Shown here: one piece after another, positions 47,139 through 57,467 of the stretch
How the letters are laid out: each line of letters starts with the position of its first letter
Numbering within the stretch: position 1 is the first letter of the stretch
DNA from: Planococcus sp. MB-3u-03
GTDB lineage: Bacteria; Bacillota; Bacilli; Bacillales_A; Planococcaceae
Direction of reading: 5' to 3'
Assembly: GCF_002833405.1 (NCBI RefSeq)
Contig: NZ_CP025135.1
Coordinates: 1,531,501-1,595,500, forward strand
Length of the DNA stretch: 64,000 nt
Translations under genes and position numbers: made by a program
The notes under the pieces: model-generated
What the model was told of the DNA's origin: nothing
The model's database searches: none
What the model saw: the letters and a program-made list of their open reading frames with translations, nothing else

Positions 47139-49697
47139 ATGGTTTCCGCCACACAATCCGAATATACATTAAACGTCGAGTCCCTGAACAAAGACATTGA
47201 AGCTTTCCCGCAAGTCCACGCGGTAACGAAGGACATGAAGAAAACCCATAAAGGCGTATCCCGCCTGGTCATGATTGACCGCTATTCCTTCAAGGACACT
47301 AGCAAAAGTACATTGAAGCCTGGCGATTTCGTCGTGTTGACAGTCAAGGAAGACCCGAAATTTCCAGCGCGCGGCCTCGGATATATCGTCTCGATCGACC
47401 AAGACGCGAACAAAGCACGCGTCTGGATCGAAGAAGATTACCGCAGCGCCATCGACAACCCTGAAGAAGTAGAGCAAGGCATCGTCAACCGACCGATTGA
47501 TGTCATCGAAAAACCGCTCGAAGTATTTTACGAGCAAATCGCCAAACGTAATGCCACTGGGCTTTCTGCAGTCGAGAAAACCCCTGAAAAGCAAAGCGAA
47601 TGGTTCACGAAATTCTATGAGCAGCTCGTTAACTTGAATTTCGTCCCTGCCGGCCGTGTGCTGTACGGGGCAGGCGCTGACACCGACGTCACGTATTTCA
47701 ACTGCTACGTCATGCCATTTGTCGCTGATTCACGCGAAGGCATCTCAGACCACCGCAAGCAAGTGATGGAAATCATGAGCCGTGGAGGCGGTGTCGGAAC
47801 GAACGGATCGACACTTCGCCCGCGCAATACACTGGCTCGTGGCGTCAACGGCAAATCATCCGGTTCTGTTTCATGGCTCGATGATATCGCGAAGCTGACG
47901 CATCTGGTCGAACAAGGTGGCTCACGCCGCGGCGCCCAGATGATCATGCTTGCTGATTGGCATCCGGATATCGCGGAATTCATCATTTCCAAAATGCAAA
48001 ACCCGCGTATTTTGCGCTATTTGATCGAAAACAGCGAAGACGAAACGATCAAACGCCTGGCGAACGATAAATTGAAATTCAAGCCTTTAACTGAACAGGA
48101 AGAAGCGATGTATCAAGGTTTGCTCAACTACCGGACCATTCCGGGCATGGGTGGATTCAATGAAAAAATCATGCGCGATGCGGAAACGAAATTGCGCGAT
48201 GGCGGCACATTCTCCGTTCATAACGAAGAATTCCTCACTGGCGCCAATATTTCCGTCACCTTGACGAAAGACTTCATGGAAGCAGTCGAAAAAGACGAAG
48301 ATTTCGAATTGCGCTTCCCGGCAGTTGAATCGTATTCGAAAGAAGAAATGGCAGTTTATAACGAAGAATGGCATAAGATCGGCGATGTCCGCGATTGGGA
48401 AAAAATGGGCCATAAAGTCCGGACATACCGCGTGATCAAAGCGCGCGAACTATGGAACTTGATCAATGTATGCGCGACATATTCTGCAGAACCTGGCATC
48501 TTCTTCATCGATAATGCCAATGAAAAAACGAACGCCACTGCATACGGCCAAAAAGTCGTAGCGACGAACCCGTGTGGTGAACAACCGCTTGCGCCTTATT
48601 CCGTGTGTAACTTGGCGGCCGTCAACTTGGCACGCTTTGCAGATCCGAAAACGAAGCAAGTGGATTTTGAAGCACTCAAAGAAACGGTGCGCGTCGGTGT
48701 GCGCATGCAAGACAATGTCATCGATGCAACTCCTTATTTCTTAGAAGAAAACCGCATCCAGGCACTTGGCGAACGGCGTGTAGGCCTTGGCGTCATGGGC
48801 CTTGCTGACCTGCTCATCTATTCGGACCGTGAATACGGCTCTCCAGAAGGCAACGAGTTGGTCGATGAGATCTTCAAGACGATTGCAGTCGCAGCTTATG
48901 AAGCTTCTACAGAGCTCGCTGAAGAACGCGGCAGCTTCCCGTTCCTCGTCGGCGAAACAGATGCAGAAACGGAGAACTTGCGCCGTGCATTTACCGAAAC
49001 CGGCTTTATGCAAGGAATGCCAGAAGAAATCCGTCAAGCGGTGCTCGACAAAGGGATCCGCAACTCCCATCTATTGACGGTTGCGCCGACAGGCTCGACT
49101 GGCACAATGGTTGGCGTATCGACAGGCTTGGAACCATATTATTCATTTACTTATTACCGCAGCGGGCGTCTCGGGAAATTCATCGAAGTAAAAGCGGATA
49201 TCGTCCGTGAATACTTGAAGAACAACCCGGACGCGGATGAAGACAATTTGCCGCAGGCGTTCATTACGTCGATGGACCTCGCGCCTGAAGCACATGCTGA
49301 TGTCCAGTGCATCATCCAGCGCTGGATCGATTCCTCGATCTCGAAAACGGTCAATGCGCCGAAAGGCTATACCGTCGAACAAGTTGAAGGTGTCTATGAG
49401 CGTCTCTACAAAGGCGGTGCCAAAGGCGGCACAGTCTACGTCGACGGCAGCCGTGATTCACAAGTGCTGACATTAAAAGCTGAAGACAATACGTTCGAAG
49501 AAGACCACCAAGAAGAAGACACTGGCAAGCGCCCGGTCGTCTTGATCGACACGATCCAAGACTTGCGCTCGACCAATGTCACGATCGGATCGGAAGTAGG
49601 GAATACTTGCCCTGTCTGCCGTAAAGGGACAGTGGAAGAAATGGGCGGATGCAATACATGCACGAACTGCGCAGCCCAATTGAAATGCGGACTGTAA
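47139..49697 (+). CDS. nrdJ: Vitamin B12-dependent ribonucleoside-diphosphate reductase (class II)
   Basis: 852 residues after AAAGGAGGA. The redox and radical cysteines appear as Cys189 in TYFNCYV and Cys479 in NPCGEQPLAPYSVCN; TVAPTGSTGTMVG is the phosphate-binding loop. The C-terminal tail is a zinc-ribbon-like CPVC...CNTC..C segment ending LKCGL, normal in this subfamily. The enzyme uses adenosylcobalamin to reduce ribonucleotides with or without oxygen. No class I genes are nearby. Standalone gene with its own terminator. Confidence 0.96.
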   Translation: MVSATQSEYTLNVESLNKDIEAFPQVHAVTKDMKKTHKGVSRLVMIDRYSFKDTSKSTLKPGDFVVLTVKEDPKFPARGLGYIVSIDQDANKARVWIEEDYRSAIDNPEEVEQGIVNRPIDVIEKPLEVFYEQIAKRNATGLSAVEKTPEKQSEWFTKFYEQLVNLNFVPAGRVLYGAGADTDVTYFNCYVMPFVADSREGISDHRKQVMEIMSRGGGVGTNGSTLRPRNTLARGVNGKSSGSVSWLDDIAKLTHLVEQGGSRRGAQMIMLADWHPDIAEFIISKMQNPRILRYLIENSEDETIKRLANDKLKFKPLTEQEEAMYQGLLNYRTIPGMGGFNEKIMRDAETKLRDGGTFSVHNEEFLTGANISVTLTKDFMEAVEKDEDFELRFPAVESYSKEEMAVYNEEWHKIGDVRDWEKMGHKVRTYRVIKARELWNLINVCATYSAEPGIFFIDNANEKTNATAYGQKVVATNPCGEQPLAPYSVCNLAAVNLARFADPKTKQVDFEALKETVRVGVRMQDNVIDATPYFLEENRIQALGERRVGLGVMGLADLLIYSDREYGSPEGNELVDEIFKTIAVAAYEASTELAEERGSFPFLVGETDAETENLRRAFTETGFMQGMPEEIRQAVLDKGIRNSHLLTVAPTGSTGTMVGVSTGLEPYYSFTYYRSGRLGKFIEVKADIVREYLKNNPDADEDNLPQAFITSMDLAPEAHADVQCIIQRWIDSSISKTVNAPKGYTVEQVEGVYERLYKGGAKGGTVYVDGSRDSQVLTLKAEDNTFEEDHQEEDTGKRPVVLIDTIQDLRSTNVTIGSEVGNTCPVCRKGTVEEMGGCNTCTNCAAQLKCGL

Positions 49698-49739
49698 CAA
49701 AAAACTTCAAATAGCCGGAGCAATATTCTCCAGTGACAA

Positions 49740-49772
49740 AAAGCGGAAGCCAAATAGGCTCCCGCTTTTTTT
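49740..49772 (+). terminator. Terminator after nrdJ
   Basis: GCGGAAGCC and GGCTCCCGC pair with one mismatch around AAATA, followed by seven T. Confidence 0.85.
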
Positions 49773-49861
49773 ATGTCCCCTCTTGAGACCGTCTTCTAGC
49801 TTGCTGCGAATTGATCGTATGCTAAAATGGAAAAGGAAAGCCAAGAAAGGGGTGCAAGGGC

Positions 49862-50302
49862 ATGAGAGTCCTGGTGTTGAACGGTCCCAATTTGAACCGT
49901 CTCGGCAAACGCGAAAAAAAAGCGTACGGAAGTTTTACATTGCAGGAGCTGGAGCAGGAACTGGCGGATTTCGCAGAAAGTGAAGGCTTTGAGCTGATCT
50001 GCCGGCAGTCGAATCACGAAGGCGAACTGATCGACTGGATCCACGGTGCTGACGATGATGCCATTTCCGGCATCGTCTTGAATGCCGGTGCCTATACGCA
50101 TACGAGCATCGCGATACGCGACGCCATCGCATCGGTCCAAGTGCCGGTCGTTGAAGTACATATTTCCAATATCCATGCACGTGAAGAGTTCCGCCACCAT
50201 TCCCATATCGCGCCCGTAGCCATCGGGCAAATCGCCGGCTTCGGCAAGGACGTCTATCGGCTGGGGCTCCAGTCGCTCTTGCTTCGACAACAGAAAGGAT
50301 GA
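49862..50302 (+). CDS. aroQ: 3-dehydroquinate dehydratase, type II
   Basis: 146 residues. VLNGPNLNRLGKRE and the catalytic tyrosine in AYGSFTL, LNAGAYTHTSIAIRDA and VEVHISNIHAREEFR are the family signatures. It dehydrates 3-dehydroquinate to 3-dehydroshikimate; aroK lies in the same window. It precedes papA by a small overlap. Confidence 0.95.
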   Translation: MRVLVLNGPNLNRLGKREKKAYGSFTLQELEQELADFAESEGFELICRQSNHEGELIDWIHGADDDAISGIVLNAGAYTHTSIAIRDAIASVQVPVVEVHISNIHAREEFRHHSHIAPVAIGQIAGFGKDVYRLGLQSLLLRQQKG

Positions 50303-50307
50303 AACTG

Positions 50308-51366
50308 ATGAAATTGATAAAACTGCGCGAACAAATGCAAAAGCGGGAACTGGATTCCCTGCTGGTGACAAATCCGTACAATCTTCGTTTTATTACAGGC
50401 TTCACCGGAACGGCTGGGCTTGCGCTCATCACGCCGAATGATGCTTGGTTCATTACCGATTTCCGCTACACGGAACAGGCAGGGGAGCAAGTCAAAGAAT
50501 TCAAAGTGGTCCAAGCGCAAAAAGGCTTGATTGACGAAGTGGCGCGCATTGCTACAGAAGCGGCAGTCGAGCGGCTGGCATTCGAACAGGATTATATGAC
50601 CTTTGCGACCTATTCGCAGTATCAGGAAAAATTATCTGCTACGCTCGAACCGGTCAGCGGGTTGATCGAAAAGCTGCGCATGGTGAAATCGCCTGAAGAA
50701 CTTGAAGTGCTAAAAGCAGCAGCCAAGATCGCCGACGATGCGTTTGAGCATATTTGCTCCTACATCAAGGCAGGGATGACAGAACTTGAAGTTTCAAATG
50801 AACTGGAATTCTTCATGCGTTCACAAGGTGCAACTTCTTCTTCGTTCGACATCATTGTCGCATCGGGCTTGCGTTCAGCATTGCCTCATGGTGTCGCATC
50901 AGACAAGAAAATCGAACAAGGCGACCTTATCACGCTTGATTTCGGTGCTTTGTATAATGGCTATGTATCGGACATCACGCGCACGGTTGCAGTCGGTGAA
51001 CCATCCGACAAGCTCAAGGAAATTTATCAGGTGGTCTTGGATTCACAAGTGTTGGCACTTGAGAAAATCAAGCCGGGCATGACCGGGATCGAAGCGGATG
51101 CCATCGCACGCGATTACATCAAGTCAAAAGGCTACGGAGAAGCGTTTGGGCATTCGACCGGCCACGGCATCGGCCTCGAAGTCCATGAAGGCCCAGGACT
51201 ATCGTTCCGCTCAGAAACCGTCCTTGAACCCGGGATGGCGGTCACGGTCGAACCGGGCATCTATTTGCCGGGAATTGGCGGAGTGCGCATCGAAGATGAT
51301 ATACTGATTACCGAAACGGGGAATGAGCGCTTGACGCATTCTTCAAAAGAGCTTCGCATTTTATAA
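50308..51366 (+). CDS. papA: Xaa-Pro peptidase (M24B family, PapA/YqhT)
   Basis: 352 residues from ATG 50308, nine bases after AGAAAGG; ATG 50299 is the alternative. A creatinase-like N-terminal domain precedes the pita-bread catalytic domain with both metal-binding aspartates ([17 protein letters not shown]), the histidine in [16 protein letters not shown] and two glutamates (TVEPGIY and RIEDDI). It removes N-terminal residues next to proline. Next to efp, whose product helps translate polyproline; a common pairing. Confidence 0.93.
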   Translation: MKLIKLREQMQKRELDSLLVTNPYNLRFITGFTGTAGLALITPNDAWFITDFRYTEQAGEQVKEFKVVQAQKGLIDEVARIATEAAVERLAFEQDYMTFATYSQYQEKLSATLEPVSGLIEKLRMVKSPEELEVLKAAAKIADDAFEHICSYIKAGMTELEVSNELEFFMRSQGATSSSFDIIVASGLRSALPHGVASDKKIEQGDLITLDFGALYNGYVSDITRTVAVGEPSDKLKEIYQVVLDSQVLALEKIKPGMTGIEADAIARDYIKSKGYGEAFGHSTGHGIGLEVHEGPGLSFRSETVLEPGMAVTVEPGIYLPGIGGVRIEDDILITETGNERLTHSSKELRIL

Positions 51367-51386
51367 CAAACGGAGGAACTACTAAT

Positions 51387-51947
51387 ATGATTTCAGTAAA
51401 CGATTTTAAAACAGGATTGACCATCGAAGTGGATAACGATATTTGGCGCGTGATGGAATTTCAGCACGTTAAACCGGGCAAAGGGGCGGCATTCGTCCGT
51501 TCGAAGCTTCGCAATTTGCGCACGGGAGCGGTCAATGAAAAAACATTCCGCGCCGGCGAAAAAGTGGCGAAAGCGCAAATCGACAACCGCAAAATGCAGT
51601 ATTTGTATGCGAATGGCGATATGCACGCATTCATGGATACAGAAACTTACGACCAGATCGAATTGCCGGAAAAGAGCATCGCATATGAGCTGAAATTCCT
51701 GCAGGAAAACATGGACGTACAAGTCATCCAATACCACGGCGAAGTGCTGGGCGTCGAACTGCCGAACACAGTCGTCTTGGAAGTCGCTGAAACAGACCCG
51801 GGCATCAAAGGCGATACGGCTAGCGGTGGATCGAAACCGGCAATCTTGACAACAGGGCTCTCTGTCCAGGTGCCATTCTTCATCAACCAAGGGGATAAAC
51901 TAATCATCAATACGACCGATTCTTCATACGTCTCGCGTGCCCAATAA
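51387..51947 (+). CDS. efp: Elongation factor P
   Basis: 186 residues, three beta-barrel domains. [20 protein letters not shown] and the loop [14 protein letters not shown] place the modified lysine at residue 32, which carries 5-aminopentanol in B. subtilis. EF-P rescues ribosomes stalled at polyproline. Start follows CGGAGGAAC. The spoIIIA operon that follows in B. subtilis is missing here. Confidence 0.97.
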   Translation: MISVNDFKTGLTIEVDNDIWRVMEFQHVKPGKGAAFVRSKLRNLRTGAVNEKTFRAGEKVAKAQIDNRKMQYLYANGDMHAFMDTETYDQIELPEKSIAYELKFLQENMDVQVIQYHGEVLGVELPNTVVLEVAETDPGIKGDTASGGSKPAILTTGLSVQVPFFINQGDKLIINTTDSSYVSRAQ

Positions 51948-51952
51948 GTAGG

Positions 51953-51979
51953 AAAGGCCTCTTTTAAGGGGCCTTTTTT
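51953..51979 (+). terminator. Terminator after efp
   Basis: AAAGGCC pairs with GGCCTTT around a ten-base loop, followed by T. Confidence 0.85.
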
Positions 51980-52072
51980 AAAATGTCTGCCTTGCTATTT
52001 CAAAATGATTCGAAAAAGTCTAAAATGGTGGAGTAGCTAAAATTAAATACATAACAGGGGAGTAGGTATAAT

Positions 52073-52585
52073 ATGAAAATCCAGGAAATTCGCGAAATCA
52101 TCAAATTGGTGGATCATTCATCCATCGACGAATTCAGCTATGAATTCGACGGCGTCAAAGTCAAGATGAAGAAAAATTCATCCAACCCTTCACAATCAAC
52201 AGCTGTAAAGTCAAAAGCGGTTGAAGAGCCTGCTCAGGCACCTGCACCAGCAGCTCCAAAACAAGCTGAAGCAGCTGAAGCTGCACCGACAGAACAACCG
52301 GTGCAAACGGAAGCGGCTGAGACTAGCGACGCATCGAACGAAGACTTGCACAAAATCCTGTCTCCGATGGTCGGCACGTTCTACCAATCGCCATCACCGG
52401 AAGAAGATGCTTATGTAGCTGTCGGAACGAAAGTTTCTGCAGACCAAGTTGTTTGCATCGTTGAAGCGATGAAGCTCTTTAATGAAATCGAAGCAGAAGT
52501 AGATGGGGAAATCGCTGAGATCCTAGTCAAAGATGGACAATTGGTCGAATACGGTCAGCCTTTGTTCCTCGTAAAAGCAAACTAA
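52073..52585 (+). CDS. accB: Acetyl-CoA carboxylase biotin carboxyl carrier protein
   Basis: 170 residues: N-terminal helical domain, an alanine/proline/glutamate-rich linker (about residues 45-90) and the biotinyl domain, with the biotin lysine at residue 134 in [13 protein letters not shown]. It carries carboxyl groups between AccC and the carboxyltransferase in fatty-acid synthesis. accC follows after about 12 bases. Confidence 0.96.
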   Translation: MKIQEIREIIKLVDHSSIDEFSYEFDGVKVKMKKNSSNPSQSTAVKSKAVEEPAQAPAPAAPKQAEAAEAAPTEQPVQTEAAETSDASNEDLHKILSPMVGTFYQSPSPEEDAYVAVGTKVSADQVVCIVEAMKLFNEIEAEVDGEIAEILVKDGQLVEYGQPLFLVKAN

Positions 52586-52597
52586 GGGGGGCTGACG

Positions 52598-53948
52598 ATG
52601 ATGAAAAAGTATTGATTGCCAACCGCGGGGAAATCGCCGTTCGGATCATCCGTGCCTGTAAAGAGCTCGATATCAAACTGTAGCGGTTTATTCAGAAGCG
52701 GATAAAGAAGCGCTCCACGTTGAACTGGCCGATGAAGCTTATTGCATCGGGCCGAAACTATCAAAAGACAGCTATTTGAACTTTTCCAATATCATCAGCG
52801 TCGCTAAACTGACGAATTGCGACGGCATCCATCCGGGATATGGTTTCCTCGCTGAAAACTCGAGCTTTGCCGAATTATGCGAAGCGTGCGACATCATGTT
52901 CATCGGCCCGACAGCAGCAGCGATTTCGAAAATGGGAACTAAAGACGTAGCCCGTGAAACCATGCGCAAAGCCAATGTACCGGTCGTTCCGGGCTCTACT
53001 GGAATCGTCGGAAGCGAAGAGGAAGGCTTGGAAATCGCCGAGAAGATCGGTTTCCCAGTCATCATCAAAGCGACCGCAGGCGGTGGCGGAAAAGGGATCC
53101 GCGTGGCGAGAACGCGCGAAGATTTCGTCAAAGGCTTGAATATGACGCAAAAAGAAGCAGCAGCAGCATTCGGCAACCCGGGTGTCTATATCGAGAAATT
53201 CATTGAGGATTTCCGCCATATCGAAATCCAGGTGCTTGCCGATTCGCATGGCAATGTTATCCATTTAGGAGAGCGTGATTGCTCGATCCAGCGCCGCATG
53301 CAAAAGCTCGTCGAAGAAGCGCCATCACCGGCTTTATCACCCGAACTAAGAGCCGAAATGGGCGAAGCAGCAGTAAAAGCTGCGCAAGCAGTCAATTACC
53401 GCGGTGCTGGAACGGTCGAATTCATTTTTGACGTAGAAAACCAAAAATTCTATTTCATGGAAATGAACACACGCATCCAAGTCGAACACCCGGTCACCGA
53501 AATGATCACGGGCATCGATTTGATCCAGCAGCAATTGAAAGTCGCTTCCGGCGAAACGCTCGCTTATAAACAGGAAGACGTGACGTTCAAAGGCTGGTCC
53601 ATCGAATGCCGAATCAACGCCGAAAATCCGTTGAAAAACTTCATGCCGTCAGCAGGCCGCGTGGATATGTACTTGCCGCCAGGCGGCATGGGCGTGCGCG
53701 TCGATTCAGCGATGTATTCGGGCTATACGATCCCGCCGTATTACGATTCCATGGTAGCCAAGCTCATCACATTCGCCGATACACGCGAAGAAGCCGTGGC
53801 CAAGATGAAGCGCGCACTGGACGAATTCGTTGTCGAGGGCGTCTTCACGACCATTCCATTCCATCTTCGCCTCATGGATCATGAGGTGTTCAAATCCGGG
53901 GACTTCAATACGAAATTCCTGGAAAAATACGATGTAATGGGCTCCTGA
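52598..53948 (+). pseudogene. accC: Acetyl-CoA carboxylase biotin carboxylase AccC, two frameshifts near the start
   Basis: About 450 residues across frames. The N terminus (LIANRGEIAVRIIRA) is in two frames because one A is missing near 52608 and one near 52676; from about 52680 the frame is intact. ATP-grasp features include [33 protein letters not shown] and [19 protein letters not shown]. It carboxylates biotin with ATP and bicarbonate and is essential, so the breaks are likely sequence errors. ATG 52598 follows AAGGGGG. Confidence 0.93.
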
Positions 53949-53962
53949 GGAGGAACATTCAA

Positions 53963-54358
53963 ATGGCAGAAAAAGTAATCCCCTATGTAAAAATGAAATC
54001 ACCCGGTGCGCAGGATCTCGGGAATATCGAAGTCGCGTCGGAAGTGCTGGAAATAATCGCCAGCATCGCTGCGACCGATATCGAAGGCGTCGCCAGCATG
54101 CGCGGCAATTTTGCTTCAGGCGTCGTTGAACGTTTGGGCAAAAAAGTCCATGGCAAAGGCATCAAAACCGAACTGTCGGACGAAGGGCTGGCGATTGACG
54201 TCTATTGCGTCATCGATTACGGCGTATCGATCCCGAATACTGCCAAGAAAATTCAGGAACAAGTCCGCCAGACCTTGGAGACAATGACTTCCCTGCAGAC
54301 GCAGGAAGTGAATGTACACATTACCGGTATACATTTCGACAATCCCCAAGTGGACTGA
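53963..54358 (+). CDS. yqhY: Asp23/Gls24 family envelope stress response protein YqhY
   Basis: 131 residues. GNIEVASEVLEIIASIAATDIEGVASM and VDVYCVIDYGVSIPNTAKKIQEQV are typical of the Asp23 family. In B. subtilis YqhY is linked genetically to acetyl-CoA carboxylase activity and follows accBC, as here. CTGAGGAGGAAC precedes the ATG. Confidence 0.93.
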   Translation: MAEKVIPYVKMKSPGAQDLGNIEVASEVLEIIASIAATDIEGVASMRGNFASGVVERLGKKVHGKGIKTELSDEGLAIDVYCVIDYGVSIPNTAKKIQEQVRQTLETMTSLQTQEVNVHITGIHFDNPQVD

Positions 54359-54519
54359 TAAGCAGGCTGCCCGGACATGCTGATGCATGTTTCGGCCAGC
54401 CTTCTTTTTATGGATACGCTGTGCCCGCAGTGATTTGTTGGAACATTTCAAACTTGGAAGTTCCACGCGATTACCTGTATAATGGGGGGATAATCAGCTT
54501 GAAAAAGGAGACCGGAATT

Positions 54520-54912
54520 ATGATGAAACGACACGAAGCACGGGAAAAAGCGCTTCAGACGCTATTCCAGCTCGATGGAACCGAATTGACAATTGAAGAA
54601 GCGATGGAACATGTCATGGACGGGGAAACCGACCAGTTCTATAAGTTGCTGGTAGAAGGCACAAACAGCAAGCAGCAGGAAATCGATGAAAAACTGAAAG
54701 GCCATTTGGAAAACTGGTCGCTTGAGCGCTTGCCGAAAGTCGAACGCACCATTTTGCGCATGGCTGTTTTCGAACTAGAATATATGGACGATGCGCCGAG
54801 CCGCGTCGTCTTGAACGAAGCGATCGAGCTGAGCAAAACTTTCGGGGACGATAAATCAAGCCGTTTCGTCAACGGCGTGCTTTCGAAATTCACTGACCAA
54901 ACTGCGAACTAA
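54520..54912 (+). CDS. nusB: Transcription antitermination factor NusB
   Basis: 130 residues from ATG 54520 behind AAAAAGGAG (ATG 54523 is the next codon). [15 protein letters not shown] at the N terminus, [48 protein letters not shown] at the C terminus is the family core. Binds boxA RNA with NusE in rRNA antitermination. Confidence 0.95.
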   Translation: MMKRHEAREKALQTLFQLDGTELTIEEAMEHVMDGETDQFYKLLVEGTNSKQQEIDEKLKGHLENWSLERLPKVERTILRMAVFELEYMDDAPSRVVLNEAIELSKTFGDDKSSRFVNGVLSKFTDQTAN

Positions 54913-54929
54913 TCATTGGAGGAATCTAC

Positions 54930-55805
54930 GTGACTGCTGAATTGATTGATGGAAAAGCCGTAAGCCTGAAAATTAAAGAGCGAGTGCAACAACGTGTAGA
55001 GAAACTGAAAGCAAACGGAATCACTCCTGGCCTGTCGGTCGTTTTAGTGGGCGATGATTCCGCTTCGCAAACCTATGTCAAAAACAAGAAGAAAACATGT
55101 GAATCACTGGGCATGCGTTCGGATCTTCATTTATACCCTGCTTCACTGACCGAGCAAGAGCTGCTTGAAAAAATCGCTGAATTGAATAACGACCCGGACA
55201 TCCACGGCATTTTGGTGCAATTGCCGCTTCCTGCCCAGATCGATGAATTCAAGATCATCACGGCAATCGCTCCCGAAAAGGATGTCGACGGATTCCACCC
55301 GATTTCCGTCGGCAATTTGATGATCGGCAAAGACACTTTTTTGCCATGTACGCCGCACGGGGTGATGGTGCTCCTTGAGCATTACGGCATCGACCCGGCA
55401 GGCAAGCACGCGGTCGTCATCGGCCGCAGCAATATCGTCGGCAAACCGGTCGGCCAGCTGCTGCTGCAAAAAGATGCGACTGTGACTTACTGCCACTCCA
55501 AGACACCGGACTTGAAGGCGATGACCAAGCAGGCGGACATCATCATTGCGGCAATTGGCCGTGCGAAGTTCATCGGGGCAGACCACATCAAAGAAGGCGC
55601 GGTCGTCATCGATGTAGGCATGAACCGTGACGAAAACGGCAAGCTTTGTGGCGATGTGGATTTCGAAGCGGTACGCGAGCGTGCCAGCTTCATCACGCCT
55701 GTACCGGGCGGCGTTGGGCCGATGACCATCGCGATGCTGATGGAAAATACATTGCTGTCGGCTGAAAAAGGATTATCGAAAGACAAAGCTGCCGAAAGCG
55801 TGTAA
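54930..55805 (+). CDS. folD: Bifunctional methylenetetrahydrofolate dehydrogenase/cyclohydrolase FolD
   Basis: 291 residues from GTG 54930 after GGAGGAA. The catalytic lysine lies in [39 protein letters not shown], the NADP loop [17 protein letters not shown] and [19 protein letters not shown] follow in order. It links 5,10-methylene- and 10-formyl-THF, connecting to the glycine cleavage system upstream. A terminator follows. Confidence 0.97.
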   Translation: MTAELIDGKAVSLKIKERVQQRVEKLKANGITPGLSVVLVGDDSASQTYVKNKKKTCESLGMRSDLHLYPASLTEQELLEKIAELNNDPDIHGILVQLPLPAQIDEFKIITAIAPEKDVDGFHPISVGNLMIGKDTFLPCTPHGVMVLLEHYGIDPAGKHAVVIGRSNIVGKPVGQLLLQKDATVTYCHSKTPDLKAMTKQADIIIAAIGRAKFIGADHIKEGAVVIDVGMNRDENGKLCGDVDFEAVRERASFITPVPGGVGPMTIAMLMENTLLSAEKGLSKDKAAESV

Positions 55806-55821
55806 AATGAATAGCAAATAG

Positions 55822-55851
55822 AGCTGTTTTTCGAAAGAAAGACAGCTTTTT
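55822..55851 (+). terminator. Terminator after folD
   Basis: AGCTGTTTTTC pairs with GAAAGACAGCT (one G-T) around GAAA; four T follow. Confidence 0.85.
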
Positions 55852-55877
55852 ACTTTCTATAGACAGGGGTTGACATT

Positions 55878-57230
55878 TTGGCGACCGACCCGTACTTAAG
55901 TGTTGCAGCGTTAACGAAATACATAAAAAAGAAATTCGATGCCGACCCGCATTTGCGTGACGTCTACGTAAAAGGGGAGCTGTCGAACGTAAAAATCCAT
56001 ACGAGCGGGCATATCTATTTCACATTGAAAGACCAGAAAGCACGCATGCCGGCGGTGATGTTCTCGGCGAAAGCGAAATCGATGAAATTTCGTCCGGAAA
56101 GCGGCATGACCGTCCTGATCCGCGGGGATATCTCCGTATACGAAGCGTCGGGACAATACCAATTATATGCCCAGTCGATGCAGCCCGACGGCATCGGCGA
56201 TTATTATTTGGCGTTTGAACAATTAAAGGAAAAGCTCAGTAAAGAAGGCTTATTCAATGCTGCGCATAAACAGCTGTTGCCTGAGTTCCCCGAAAAAGTG
56301 GCAGTCATCACCGCACAGACAGGGGCTGCCGTGCGCGATATCATCACGACGCTCAGGCGGCGTTACCCGCTTGCGCGAATTGTGCTGTTTCCGACATTAG
56401 TGCAAGGCCAGGGAGCCGTCCAATCGATCGTCCAGTCCATCCAACAAGCCAACCGTACAGACAGCGACGTCTTGATTGTCGGGCGAGGTGGCGGGTCGAT
56501 CGAAGACCTATGGGCATTCAACGAAGAAGCAGTAGCGCGGGCAATCTATGATTCGGCCATTCCCGTCATCTCGGCGGTCGGTCACGAAACCGACACGACA
56601 ATCGCTGATTTTGTAGCCGATTTGCGCGCAGCTACCCCGACAGCCGCTGCAGAGCTCGCGGTTCCGAGCCGCATCGAGTTGCTCGAGCGCGTCATGGGGC
56701 AGCGCCAAGTGATGTTCCGGCTCATGTCGAACGATTTGGAACAGCGCCGCATCCGCCTGACGCAGCTGCAAAATTCATATCCGATGGCCTACCCGGACCG
56801 GCTCTACCGCCCATTCATCGAACGCATCGAACGGGCCACGGATGCTCTGCAGCGCGAGACCGTGTTGACGGCAAGGCGTTCAGGCGACCGGCTGGCAATG
56901 CTTTCACGCCAATTGGAAAATCGCAACCCAACTGACCGCATCCGCCAGTCCGAACGCGATTTAGCCATTCTTGGAGAACGGCTCGACCAGCGCATCACTC
57001 ATGTCTTCCGGCAGCGGGAGCAGCAATTGAAGTCTGCCATCCGCACGCTGGATGCGCTCAGCCCCTTGAAGATCATGGACAGGGGCTATGCGATTCCGTT
57101 CAAAGAGGGCGGAGTGGTGAAATCGGTCGATCAGCTGGAGCTTGGCGACCGGCTCAGCCTTTCATTGAAGGACGGAGAAATCGAAACCGTCATCGAAGCG
57201 ATCAACCCAAAAGATAAGGAGCGCGACTAA
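55878..57230 (+). CDS. xseA: Exodeoxyribonuclease VII large subunit
   Basis: 450 residues from TTG 55878, eight bases after CAGGGG. N-terminal OB fold (LRDVYVKGELSNVKIHTSGHIYFTLKD), catalytic domain with PEKVAVITAQTGAAVRDI and GRGGGSIEDLWAFNEE, and a C-terminal coiled-coil stalk. Degrades single-stranded DNA with XseB. xseB starts on the next base after its stop. Confidence 0.95.
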   Translation: MATDPYLSVAALTKYIKKKFDADPHLRDVYVKGELSNVKIHTSGHIYFTLKDQKARMPAVMFSAKAKSMKFRPESGMTVLIRGDISVYEASGQYQLYAQSMQPDGIGDYYLAFEQLKEKLSKEGLFNAAHKQLLPEFPEKVAVITAQTGAAVRDIITTLRRRYPLARIVLFPTLVQGQGAVQSIVQSIQQANRTDSDVLIVGRGGGSIEDLWAFNEEAVARAIYDSAIPVISAVGHETDTTIADFVADLRAATPTAAAELAVPSRIELLERVMGQRQVMFRLMSNDLEQRRIRLTQLQNSYPMAYPDRLYRPFIERIERATDALQRETVLTARRSGDRLAMLSRQLENRNPTDRIRQSERDLAILGERLDQRITHVFRQREQQLKSAIRTLDALSPLKIMDRGYAIPFKEGGVVKSVDQLELGDRLSLSLKDGEIETVIEAINPKDKERD

Positions 57231-57467
57231 ATGGCAGAAAATAACATGATGTTCAACGACGCAATGGAGCAGTTGGAGGAAATCGTCAAATTGCTCGAAC
57301 AAGGCGATGTGCCGCTCGAAGAAGCGTTGACGCTTTACCAGAAAGGCATGGAGTTATCGAAGCTATGCCACGATAAATTGAAAAATGCCGAAACCCAGCT
57401 GGTGACGATGATGAAAGACGGAAAAGAAGTCCCGGCTGAAATCGAAGGGGAAGGAAATGCGCAATGA
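57231..57467 (+). CDS. xseB: Exodeoxyribonuclease VII small subunit
   Basis: 78 residues, mainly helical: FNDAMEQLEEIVKLLEQGDVPLEEALTLYQKGMEL is the family signature. Overlaps ispA by four bases (ATGA). Several copies bind one XseA. Confidence 0.95.
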   Translation: MAENNMMFNDAMEQLEEIVKLLEQGDVPLEEALTLYQKGMELSKLCHDKLKNAETQLVTMMKDGKEVPAEIEGEGNAQ

